Assembly (NCBI RefSeq): GCF_900177735.1
Contig: NZ_FXBB01000001.1
Location: forward strand, 248,001 to 312,000
Direction of reading: 5' to 3'
From: Dethiosulfovibrio salsuginis
GTDB lineage: Bacteria > Synergistota > Synergistia > Synergistales > Dethiosulfovibrionaceae
Length of the DNA stretch: 64,000 bases
A program made the position numbers and the translations under genes. Positions 44,434 through 51,743 of this stretch are shown here, one piece after another. Below the pieces are notes generated by a model. That model saw only the letters and a list, made by a program, of their open reading frames with translations, made no database searches and was not told the DNA's origin. Within the stretch, counting starts at the first letter, position 1. Each line of letters starts with the position of its first letter.

Positions 44434-47400
44434 CACTCTACCACCAGAAAGGACACCAGCTCGAAGTCGTCGGCGGTTTCGTCGGCGAAAGAGTTGTTGA
44501 AGCCGGTGAAGTCGAATATAGAGGTGGTGGCCTTTTCCTCTTCCGCCCCTTTGATGGAGGATACCGCCTTGTTCAGGAGGTCGGAGTAGAGGGCCATGTC
44601 GGAGGTTCCTTTCGTCCTGGCGAAGAAGGAATCGAAAAGCTCCCCGACAGGCTCCTTTCTGCCGTAGCATAGCTTTCTGAAGAGCTTTACTGTCTCTCTG
44701 GCCCTGCTGTTTCCGTAGAGGACTTTTCCGTCGTTGTCTATGTATATGAGGTAGTAGGGATAGAGAGAGCTGTCCGAGTTGGGCTTTACATCCTGATTGC
44801 GGTGGTTGAAGCAGAACAGGACCCCCTTTTCCTCCCCTCCTGTGACGGAGAAGATTCCTCTTGGAACTTTTTTGGTCTCCGGCACTTTGCTGACGTACTG
44901 GGAAAGCTCGTAGAGATAGTCGTTCATGTTCAGGTCGGTCAGGGAGATGTTCTCCTTGGCGTCCTCTATGTCTATAACCTCGTTTTTGAGCCTTTCGAGC
45001 TGCCTTTTTCTGAAGTTGAAGTCGTTCATGTCGGGGCTCAGGAAGTCCTCGTCTCCGGTGGAGGCTATATTGAGGGTGGTCATTTTGCCCTTCACACGTT
45101 GCTCCAGGCCCAGATAGTCGTTGAGCTCCATGTTGGGGAAAAAGTTTATCATCTGGATCCTCTCGTTTACGCTGCCGATACGGTCTATCCGGCCAAACCT
45201 CTGGATCAGTGACACCGGGTTCCACTGGATATCGAAGTTTATGACAGTATCGCAGTCCTGAAGGTTCTGGCCCTCGGAGATACAGTCGGTCCCTATGAGC
45301 AGGTCAATCTGATATTCCTGAGGAATCTCTTTTTTCATCTTTGACTGAGGCGAAAAGGCACAGAGGATGGAGTTAAACTCCCTGTGTATCCTTTTGTTGT
45401 TGGTCTTGACGTCCTTTCCTGTGACACAGGCGGTATGTATGCCCATATCTAGAAGCTCCTGGGCCAGGTTGGAGTAGATGTAGTTCGCCGTGTCGGAGAA
45501 GGCGGTAAAGACCATTATCTTGCGGTTTCCCCGGTTGTAGGGGGTGAATTTTATCTTGTCCACCACGATATCCCGGAGGACCTTCATTTTGTTGTCTCTG
45601 TCGTGGTGGAGAACAAGCTCGGCGTCCCTGTAGACGCTGTCTATGATCATTCTGTCGCTGTGCAGATCATGGAGGAAGTCGGCGACGTTTAGGTGTTGAA
45701 CCTTTATCTCGTATTTGCCCTCCAGGTAAGGGTCTTCCGAGTATTCTTCGTCTAAGACCTCCATGGCCTCCTCGACCTGACCTCCTCCCTCGAGGACTTC
45801 GATGGTTACGTCGATCTTCTCGATCAGCCGTCGCAAGGTCTCTTTGAAAGAGAACACCGAGCTTTCCAGTCGTTTGAACAGGTTGAAGCGATGCAGGACG
45901 ACCATGCCTTTGGACTGTCTCTGAAAGTCCATGTTGCCGCCTCGTTTGCCTTTCAGGCTGTATTTATCCATATAGAAAAACTGATACTGGCTTTTGATGT
46001 ATCTGGTTGGGGTGTAGACCGATAGGTTCAGGACCTCCAGAAGCTCGTTGGCGTCCTCGAACCTCAGCAGCTCCCCCTGGGTGTCTATCTCGGGATAGTA
46101 GGTTTCGGGCCTGTTTTTCTCGGGAAACTTGCCTACGCTGTCGTCGCCGTAATAGCCGGTGATGTGTTTTCTGCTTCTCGATATGGTCATCATCTCGAGC
46201 AGTCTGTAGAACTCCGACGGCAGGCTGTCCAACAGGTCGTTTTTATCGTGACAGGGCATTTCCTCCCACTTGTTTATGACCGTCGAGGACTTTCTGAGAA
46301 GGTTGTCTATGCTGGCTATGCCGTGTTCATCAAAGGCGGAGTCTTTATCCCCGGTGATGATGCTGATCTGGTTTTTAAGGTCCACAAGGCTGTTGTTGAC
46401 CGGAGTGGCGGAGAGCATGAGAACTTTGGTGTTGTTGTTTCCCTTTTTTATGACTTCCTGTAGGAGCCTGGCGTAGCGGGTCATTATGAGGCGATCTTCC
46501 TCGTCGTATCGGTCTTTACGATTTCTGAAGTTGTGGGATTCGTCTATCACCACCAGGTCGTATATCCCCCAGTTGAACCGCTCCAGGTCCTGGCCCGATC
46601 TGGACATTCCCTTATATCTGGACAGGTCGGTGTGAAACATGATCTTATAGTTGAAGGTCTCGGTCAAAAAGCTGTCTTTGTAGGTTCCCTTGAAGGAGTT
46701 CCAGTTGTCGTAGAGTTTCGCCGGGGTCAGGACGAGGACGTTGTCCATCTTGATCTCAAAATACTTTATGACCGCCAGGGCCTCGAAGGTCTTGCCCAGT
46801 CCTACCGAATCGGCGATTATACATCCTCCGTATTTGGTCAGTTTCTGGATCGCCGACACAACGCAGTCTTTCTGAAAATCGTAAAGGGCGTTCCAGATCT
46901 CCGTCTTTTTGAACCTGTCGCTATCTCGCTCAAACCTCTCCAGACCGCTGTCTATCTGGTGTCCAAACAGCTCGTTCAAGGTAAAATAATAGATAAATTC
47001 CGGTGAATGTTTTTCGTAGACGAACTCCAGGCTTTCGAGCAGCTTTTCCCTGTAGTCCGACGATACTTTTTCGTCGTACCATATGCGACGGTATAGCTCT
47101 AAAGCGGCCAGTATCTGCTCTTTGTCCATGGTGCCGTTGAGCATGGTATCGAAGTTGATGTTTTTGATCCCTCTTCCTTTGTCGCCCAATATCTCCAAAG
47201 AAGAGGAACCTTGTATCATAAAGTCGTCGTCGATGATAAGGATATTGCCGCTGATCTTTATTCCCGGATTGACTTTTTTTACGTTGACGTTGTTTTTGAT
47301 AAAATCGTGCATCGACTTAGCTCTGGAAAAATGGCGGAGTTTATTTTTTTCCGCTATGTCGTAGGAACTGTACAGGATATCGTTTGGGGTCATCTCGAAC

Positions 47401-47612
47401 TGCTGAGGGATCTCCGACCGCTCGGGTATAAACTTGGTGTCCCGAATGACGAAGTTTATCTCCTTGACGTTGGCGAAGTTACGCTCGAGCAGGGCAAATA
47501 CCGAAAGGGTCAGCTTGTCGTTCACTATGTTTATGACGGCGTCTTTTTTGGTCCTCAGGACTTCGTTGATTTTCTCTATCATCTGCTCCGTCGAATTGAT
47601 CACGTTTCCCAT
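44433..47612 (-). CDS. SNF2-type helicase with N-terminal PLD-like region
   Basis: A 1059-residue superfamily 2 protein. The N-terminal ~200 residues include ILIIDDDFMIQGSSSLE, which resembles one half of a phospholipase D-like domain. The ATPase has ADSVGLGKTFEALAVIKYF near residue 270, LVVIDESHNFRNR near residue 360, MLSATPVNNSL near residue 400, and LIGTDCISEGQNLQDCD with IQRFGRIDRIGS near residue 780. The ATG follows AAAGGAG. It is the first gene of the helicase-DUF4391-Mod-Res operon. Such large SNF2 proteins accompany several anti-phage systems; here it may remodel or translocate on DNA for the restriction complex. Confidence 0.88.
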   Translation of the reverse strand: MGNVINSTEQMIEKINEVLRTKKDAVINIVNDKLTLSVFALLERNFANVKEINFVIRDTKFIPERSEIPQQFEMTPNDILYSSYDIAEKNKLRHFSRAKSMHDFIKNNVNVKKVNPGIKISGNILIIDDDFMIQGSSSLEILGDKGRGIKNINFDTMLNGTMDKEQILAALELYRRIWYDEKVSSDYREKLLESLEFVYEKHSPEFIYYFTLNELFGHQIDSGLERFERDSDRFKKTEIWNALYDFQKDCVVSAIQKLTKYGGCIIADSVGLGKTFEALAVIKYFEIKMDNVLVLTPAKLYDNWNSFKGTYKDSFLTETFNYKIMFHTDLSRYKGMSRSGQDLERFNWGIYDLVVIDESHNFRNRKDRYDEEDRLIMTRYARLLQEVIKKGNNNTKVLMLSATPVNNSLVDLKNQISIITGDKDSAFDEHGIASIDNLLRKSSTVINKWEEMPCHDKNDLLDSLPSEFYRLLEMMTISRSRKHITGYYGDDSVGKFPEKNRPETYYPEIDTQGELLRFEDANELLEVLNLSVYTPTRYIKSQYQFFYMDKYSLKGKRGGNMDFQRQSKGMVVLHRFNLFKRLESSVFSFKETLRRLIEKIDVTIEVLEGGGQVEEAMEVLDEEYSEDPYLEGKYEIKVQHLNVADFLHDLHSDRMIIDSVYRDAELVLHHDRDNKMKVLRDIVVDKIKFTPYNRGNRKIMVFTAFSDTANYIYSNLAQELLDMGIHTACVTGKDVKTNNKRIHREFNSILCAFSPQSKMKKEIPQEYQIDLLIGTDCISEGQNLQDCDTVINFDIQWNPVSLIQRFGRIDRIGSVNERIQMINFFPNMELNDYLGLEQRVKGKMTTLNIASTGDEDFLSPDMNDFNFRKRQLERLKNEVIDIEDAKENISLTDLNMNDYLYELSQYVSKVPETKKVPRGIFSVTGGEEKGVLFCFNHRNQDVKPNSDSSLYPYYLIYIDNDGKVLYGNSRARETVKLFRKLCYGRKEPVGELFDSFFARTKGTSDMALYSDLLNKAVSSIKGAEEEKATTSIFDFTGFNNSFADETADDFELVSFLVVE

Positions 47613-47657
47613 GAAACACGCTCCTTTAGGGAGTATGGTCGCTTACCGCACTTCAAA

Positions 47658-47703
47658 AACCTTACCCCAAAACCCCCTCCCGGTCTATAGGGGATTCTCC
47701 CTA
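47658..47703. repeat. Direct repeat B' (left copy)
   Basis: This 46-nt stretch matches 50612-50656, with two mismatches over the best-aligned 44 nt. It directly abuts the truncated purE copy on its right. The same sequence at 50.6 kb lies just upstream of the aldo/keto reductase gene. Confidence 0.88.
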
Positions 47704-47830
47704 ATAGTGGCCCTGCTGGACCAAAAGGTGAGACAGAACCTGGGTCTTCCGGAGGTGCCGGAGGAAGCGTTTAGGTAGGGGGAAGAACAAAAGAGTCCCA
47801 CTCTTCGAGATGGAGAGTGGGACTCTTTAT
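47704..47830 (+). pseudogene. Direct repeat A': truncated copy of the purE 3' end and terminator
   Basis: The copy starts ATAGTGGCCCTGCTGGA, matching purE at 38023, and keeps the purE reading frame to the final residues LPEVPEEAFR. It lacks the 53 nt corresponding to about 38058-38110, a loss bounded by CTGG on both sides. The terminator is retained as a 14-bp stem (47791-47804 with 47814-47827). The copy ends at the stop codon of the DUF4276 gene. It has no promoter or purE N-terminus and should not make a protein. Confidence 0.9.
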
Positions 47831-48456
47831 CACGCAATTCCACCAGCTACTATATGCCTCACAGCGTCACGAAAAACGTTAAAACTGCTAGATTTACTTC
47901 TGGAGACATCCATATGCTGTGCAATTTCCCGAGCACATTCTGCCTTGCGTAATCCTGTGGAAAAATAGCCCGCTCTCTTCAAAACGCGCTCCAATGCCTC
48001 CCAAGTACCTCCCTTTATACCATCAGGGTCCCGGTAGGGATCTTTTTGAGGAATAGTCGGGGACACCCTTGGATACGCGAGTTTAACAGCGTCCCAGTCT
48101 GCAAAAAACCATGATTCAAGCTCCTCTATCACAATTCGATTTGTAATCTTAAATCGTTGCCCCTTAGATGCGGTTGTCTTGGTTACAAAACCGGAGTCAA
48201 GGGCAAACTTTTCCAGCTGTTTTTTTAGTTTTATGCAATCGTCATCATCCCTATCAACCAGAACAAGAATAGACCAGTCGTCTGGAATCCATGAGCTGTA
48301 GCCCTTTAACCGTATAGGTAACTGCTTTAGCAGATCATCTTTGCATTGGAAACGAATAATCTGGTAATCAATCTCTCCAAGCATTTTAGGTAATAGAAGC
48401 TCAAGGGCTATCTCCATCGAATATTCCTCAACAAAAACTATCAACTTACCTAACAT
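47830..48456 (-). CDS. DUF4276 / TOPRIM-like protein partnered with an AAA ATPase
   Basis: A 208-residue protein that looks like DUF4276. A conserved acidic pair near the N-terminus (IVFVEEYS) and VLVDRDDDDCIKLKKQ near residue 75 give the E...DxD layout of TOPRIM folds, which in related systems are nucleases. KITNRIVIEELESWFFADWDAV is a typical DUF4276 block. It starts at the ATG overlapping the ATPase stop (TGATG), so the two are translationally coupled. Its stop touches the A' repeat, whose hairpin probably terminates this transcript. The segment is lower in GC than the flanking core genes. Confidence 0.8.
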   Translation of the reverse strand: MLGKLIVFVEEYSMEIALELLLPKMLGEIDYQIIRFQCKDDLLKQLPIRLKGYSSWIPDDWSILVLVDRDDDDCIKLKKQLEKFALDSGFVTKTTASKGQRFKITNRIVIEELESWFFADWDAVKLAYPRVSPTIPQKDPYRDPDGIKGGTWEALERVLKRAGYFSTGLRKAECAREIAQHMDVSRSKSSSFNVFRDAVRHIVAGGIA

Positions 48457-49694
48457 CACTTATTACCTTTAACTTCCTGTCTTGGAGCACCGGAGTTCAC
48501 CAGGGGATCTCCAAAACCGAAATGGCCCTCCATCCAGAGATATCCGAGAGAGGAGCCAGCCCGAACCATTTCGGGTATCCCCTTGATATCCGACGCCCTA
48601 ACGGCCTTGGTAAACCCTGTTTTATCCCTGTAGAGCACCCAAACCTCCTCCGCTCCCATCGAATTAAGCAAAAAAGGAGAATGGGTGGTTATCAGAAGCT
48701 GGGAATTTTCCGACGCAGCTCGACATTCTTCCGCTAATTCCGGCAACAACCGTGGATGAAGAAAATTCTCCGGCTCCTCTATGCCGACAAAAAGAGGTGG
48801 TTCGGGGTCGTATAAGACCGTCAGGTAAGCCAGCATTTTCATGGTTCCATCGGAGGCAAACTTCGATAAAACGGGCTGTTCAAAAGGGCCATCCTTGATC
48901 TGAAGGAGAAGTCGTCCATCGGCCATCGGCTCGGCATCTACTCGCTCCAGGTGAGGTATTCGCTTACGAAGCACATCGAAGATTCTCTCCAGCCTCTGAG
49001 GATACTGCTCCTTCAGATATTGGACGACGTTCGGAAGATTGTCGCCGCTTTTATTTAGACGCCCCTGAGGCCCTGCTTCCGGTTGATTTCTGGTTTGATC
49101 GATGGACAGATAGGAAACGTACCAGTCGGTGATAAACTCCCGCAGGGCAGCGATCCGAGGATGGTCGGACAGCTGGCCTAAAGCGTTTACCGCTATCAGA
49201 TCTGGAGACCGGAGGTTACTTTCCTTTCTCACATCATCGGAATCGGGCATCTCTCCACTGACAGCACGTCCTATACCGTTTTTAAACTCCAAGAACCTGA
49301 ATGGCTGCCCCTTAGATCCCCTTCTCCATTGAAGCCACTCTTCAACCACCAAAGGCCCCTTAACTCCCTCATCGATAGCCAGATGGTAGGTTATGATCGG
49401 TGTTTTAGGTGCTTCACGATATTTTAGTTCAAACACGATCGGTCCATCGGCTCCCCGACTTTTCAGCTCTTTCCCTCTCCCACGGCGATCCCAGGCATGA
49501 CGGAGACCAAACTGAAAACACTCGGAAAGAAAGTTAAACACGTCGAATATCGTAGATTTGCCGCTACCGTTAGGCCCAAGCAGAACGGTCATGGGAGTCA
49601 GGTTGTTCAGGGTTATATCCTTCAGAGCTCGGTAGTTACGGACCTTAAGCGACTCTATTCGAGGAACCTCTTTTTTTATCGTACTACTCAACAC
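48456..49694 (-). CDS. AAA_21-type ATPase of an ATPase-TOPRIM pair
   Basis: About 412 residues with an ABC/SMC-like ATPase fold. Walker A is [19 protein letters not shown] near residue 38, preceded by the typical [17 protein letters not shown] start. The Walker B region is [20 protein letters not shown] near residue 300, followed by [14 protein letters not shown]. This is the OLD/RecF-like AAA_21 architecture. I choose the GTG at 49694 after AAAGGGG rather than the one at 49718, which has no ribosome-binding site. With the downstream DUF4276 protein it resembles the two-part PARIS and OLD type anti-phage systems in logic; function is inference. Confidence 0.87.
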   Translation of the reverse strand: MLSSTIKKEVPRIESLKVRNYRALKDITLNNLTPMTVLLGPNGSGKSTIFDVFNFLSECFQFGLRHAWDRRGRGKELKSRGADGPIVFELKYREAPKTPIITYHLAIDEGVKGPLVVEEWLQWRRGSKGQPFRFLEFKNGIGRAVSGEMPDSDDVRKESNLRSPDLIAVNALGQLSDHPRIAALREFITDWYVSYLSIDQTRNQPEAGPQGRLNKSGDNLPNVVQYLKEQYPQRLERIFDVLRKRIPHLERVDAEPMADGRLLLQIKDGPFEQPVLSKFASDGTMKMLAYLTVLYDPEPPLFVGIEEPENFLHPRLLPELAEECRAASENSQLLITTHSPFLLNSMGAEEVWVLYRDKTGFTKAVRASDIKGIPEMVRAGSSLGYLWMEGHFGFGDPLVNSGAPRQEVKGNK

Positions 49695-49742
49695 CGCCAC
49701 CCCTTTACAAACCCTCACCAGGTCTAGCTTATGGTTTTATAG

Positions 49743-49937
49743 CTATTCAGTTGACCCCGGTAAGGATAAAAACTCACCATCCGCAGATCGTAAACTCAAG
49801 GAAGCACGCCTAAAATCGTCTTTGATCTGCTGATCTGTGCGATTTATCGATAAACTCAAAACAACAGGATCCTTTTTCATCATCTGCTTTCCTATTTGCT
49901 TTACGAATTCGCTATCAAAAAATTTTTTAGATGGCAT
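49743..49937 (-). CDS. 64-residue protein upstream of the ATPase, unknown
   Basis: A small charged protein, MPSKKFFDSEFVKQIGKQ at its start, with GGAGG about 9 nt before the ATG at 49937, so it is likely translated. It is rich in Lys, Arg, Asp and Ser and has no membrane segment or motif that I recognise. It ends about 50 nt before the ATPase start on the same strand and is probably co-transcribed. It could be an antitoxin-like or regulatory partner; nothing in the sequence proves that. Confidence 0.55.
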   Translation of the reverse strand: MPSKKFFDSEFVKQIGKQMMKKDPVVLSLSINRTDQQIKDDFRRASLSLRSADGEFLSLPGSTE

Positions 49938-50039
49938 ACAATCAGCCTCCTTGTAAAAAACGGCCTACGTTGCTATACCTATCTCTACAATATTCTATCA
50001 CGGTGCAATCCTCCGGGGCGAAATCCCTTGGATGAAATA

Positions 50040-50079
50040 AATCTAGCCCAGCTCTCCATCAAGAGGGCTGGGCTAGATT
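50040..50079. terminator. Intrinsic terminator after the hicB-like gene
   Basis: A 13-bp helix pairs 50040-50052 with 50067-50079. On the + strand a run of seven T follows; on the minus strand ATTTATTT follows. It lies between the leftward hicB-like gene and the leftward small gene, so its natural use is to end the hicB transcript. Confidence 0.8.
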
Positions 50080-50100
50080 GTGTTTTTTTATACGCGGTGG

Positions 50101-50514
50101 TTATCTTCTATCGTCCTGGATGCCCAGGCTTTCCCTTATAGCATTCTGGAGAAGAGCGGAGAAATTGATTCCCTTAGCCTCAGCGGCACGGTTTAGCCAA
50201 TAGGGCAGGGTTAAGGTCTTTTTTACCGCCTTGCTCTCCATAGCATCTCTGACCAGAGGCATTATAGCCGAGATCATGACCGTTCTTTCACCTGCTTCAA
50301 GATCGATATCGGATAGGCGGGATGGATTGGGGATAGGTTCTCCTTCCTCCTCCATCCCAAAGAGATGGAGCTCAAGGGCTTCGGTGGCCTTTTTTATTCC
50401 CTCTTCGTCGGAGGTCGCCTGACTGACGCATCCGGGAAGATCGGGGAAGTATATTCCGATACGACCGTCGGGGTTATAGTGGAACACCGCCGGGAAGTTG
50501 TATCTGTCATGCAT
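50101..50514 (-). CDS. hicB: HicB family antitoxin-like protein (no hicA seen)
   Basis: A 137-residue HicB-type protein. The N-terminal partial RNase H-like domain reads FPAVFHYNPDGRIGIYFPDLPGCVSQATSDEEGIKKATEALELHL, the HicB hallmark. The C-terminal part (KAVKKTLTLPYWLNRAAEAKGINFSALLQNAI) resembles a ribbon-helix-helix DNA-binding domain. HicB usually neutralises the mRNA nuclease HicA encoded beside it. No HicA-sized frame with a credible sequence lies on either side, so it is an orphan here. Confidence 0.88.
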   Translation of the reverse strand: MHDRYNFPAVFHYNPDGRIGIYFPDLPGCVSQATSDEEGIKKATEALELHLFGMEEEGEPIPNPSRLSDIDLEAGERTVMISAIMPLVRDAMESKAVKKTLTLPYWLNRAAEAKGINFSALLQNAIRESLGIQDDRR

Positions 50515-50611
50515 CTATCTCACCTCCCTTGGTTCATGTATCATAATTTTGCTCAGCCGTCAGAGATCAACACACTATACTTACGGACCAAAGAACCTCG
50601 CAACATCCTGC

Positions 50612-50656
50612 AACCTTACCCCAAAACCCCCTCTCGGTCCATAGGGGATTCTCCCT
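50612..50656. repeat. Direct repeat B (right copy)
   Basis: The right-hand copy of the sequence at 47658-47703. Here its AAAACCCCCT part can pair imperfectly with AGGGGTTTTTT near 50678-50688, so it may be half of a terminator-like hairpin in the gap before the aldo/keto reductase gene. Confidence 0.88.
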
Positions 50657-50692
50657 ATAAGGGATCACTCTGCCGGAAGGGGTTTTTTGTTC

Positions 50693-50698
50693 TATAAT
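50693..50698 (+). promoter_or_regulatory. Possible -10 box of the aldo/keto reductase gene
   Basis: A perfect TATAAT 25 nt upstream of the TTG start codon. No good -35 box is visible at the expected distance, so the promoter assignment is tentative. AGAGAGGGGGG lies just before the start codon. Confidence 0.45.
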
Positions 50699-50723
50699 CT
50701 ATATTTAGAGAGGGGGGCTTTGC

Positions 50724-51743
50724 TTGGAAAAGATGATGTTGGGGAAAACAGGGCTGGAGGTAACCAGGACCAGTTTTGGGGCTTTGCCGATTCAGAGGAT
50801 TCCGCTTAAGGACGCTGCCTATCTGCTCAGGAAGGCATACGACTGTGGGATAAACTATTTCGACACAGCTCGGGCCTACAGCGACAGCGAGGAGAAGATC
50901 GGGGCGGGCCTTGGGGACGTTCGGGAGAGGATCGTCATATCAACCAAGAGCCACAGCTCGACACCTCAGGAGCTGAGGGAACACGTGGAGACCAGCCTTA
51001 GCAAGATGAAGACCAATTACGTTGATATCCTTCAGTTTCACAACCCTAAGAAGGTTTTCCTTCCTGGGGGCGACGACGGCATGTACGACGAGCTTTTAAG
51101 GCTTAAGGATGAGGGGAAGGTCCGCTTTATAGGCTACACCAACCACAGCCTCGCTAGGGCTAAGGAGGCGGCAAAATCGGGGTTTTACGATACAGTGCAG
51201 TTTCCCCTGAACCATCTGTCCTCTCAGGGGGATATGGATCTGGCACGGCTCTGCGAGGATCTTGGGGTTGGGTTTATAGCCATGAAGGGGATGTCCGGCG
51301 GCCTTATCACCGATGCCAGGCTGCCTTTCGCCTTTTTGAGGCAGTTTAAGGGTGTGGTCCCTATCTGGGGAATCCAGAAGGAGGAGGAGCTGAACCAGTT
51401 TGTAGAGCTGGAAAAAGCCCCCCCAAGGCTGGAGGAGCTTTCTTCGCTGATAGATAGGGACAGAAAAGAGCTGGCAGGGGATTTTTGCCGTTCCTGCGGC
51501 TATTGTCTGCCCTGCCCGGTTGGTATAGACATCCCCCAGGCGGCCAGGATGTCGCTGTTGCTGGGGAGGGCTCCATGGGAGCCTTTTACGACCCAGGAGT
51601 GGCGGGATAAGATGGAACAGGTCGACAAATGCCTCAGGTGCAACCATTGCAGTAATCGCTGTCCCTACGGGTTGGACACGCCGGAGCTGATCAGGAAAAA
51701 CCTGATCTTTTACAGAAATTTCCTCAAAGAGAAGGGTCTTTAA
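50724..51743 (+). CDS. Aldo/keto reductase with C-terminal ferredoxin domain
   Basis: A 339-residue NADPH-type reductase. The (beta/alpha)8 barrel (residues 1-230) has NYFDTARAYSDSEEKIGAGL with the catalytic Asp and Tyr, VISTKSH with the Lys and LQFHNP with the His. The C-terminal part (residues 255-325) has cysteine clusters CRSCGYCLPCPVGIDIP and CLRCNHCSNRCPYGLDTP, typical of the 4Fe-4S aldo/keto reductases of anaerobes. The start is TTG at 50724 with a strong Shine-Dalgarno sequence. Its end overlaps the convergent GGDEF-EAL gene by 4 nt. Confidence 0.93.
   Translation: MEKMMLGKTGLEVTRTSFGALPIQRIPLKDAAYLLRKAYDCGINYFDTARAYSDSEEKIGAGLGDVRERIVISTKSHSSTPQELREHVETSLSKMKTNYVDILQFHNPKKVFLPGGDDGMYDELLRLKDEGKVRFIGYTNHSLARAKEAAKSGFYDTVQFPLNHLSSQGDMDLARLCEDLGVGFIAMKGMSGGLITDARLPFAFLRQFKGVVPIWGIQKEEELNQFVELEKAPPRLEELSSLIDRDRKELAGDFCRSCGYCLPCPVGIDIPQAARMSLLLGRAPWEPFTTQEWRDKMEQVDKCLRCNHCSNRCPYGLDTPELIRKNLIFYRNFLKEKGL

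Noticed and set aside
44434-45225. N-terminal extension of the DUF4391 frame
   Set aside because: The extra residues are an arginine-, glutamine- and proline-rich shadow of the helicase gene; the real start is the ATG overlapping the helicase stop.
47434-47778. A + strand frame ending in a PurE-like tail
   Set aside because: Its upstream part is antisense to the helicase start region; only the tail is meaningful, as the purE duplication.
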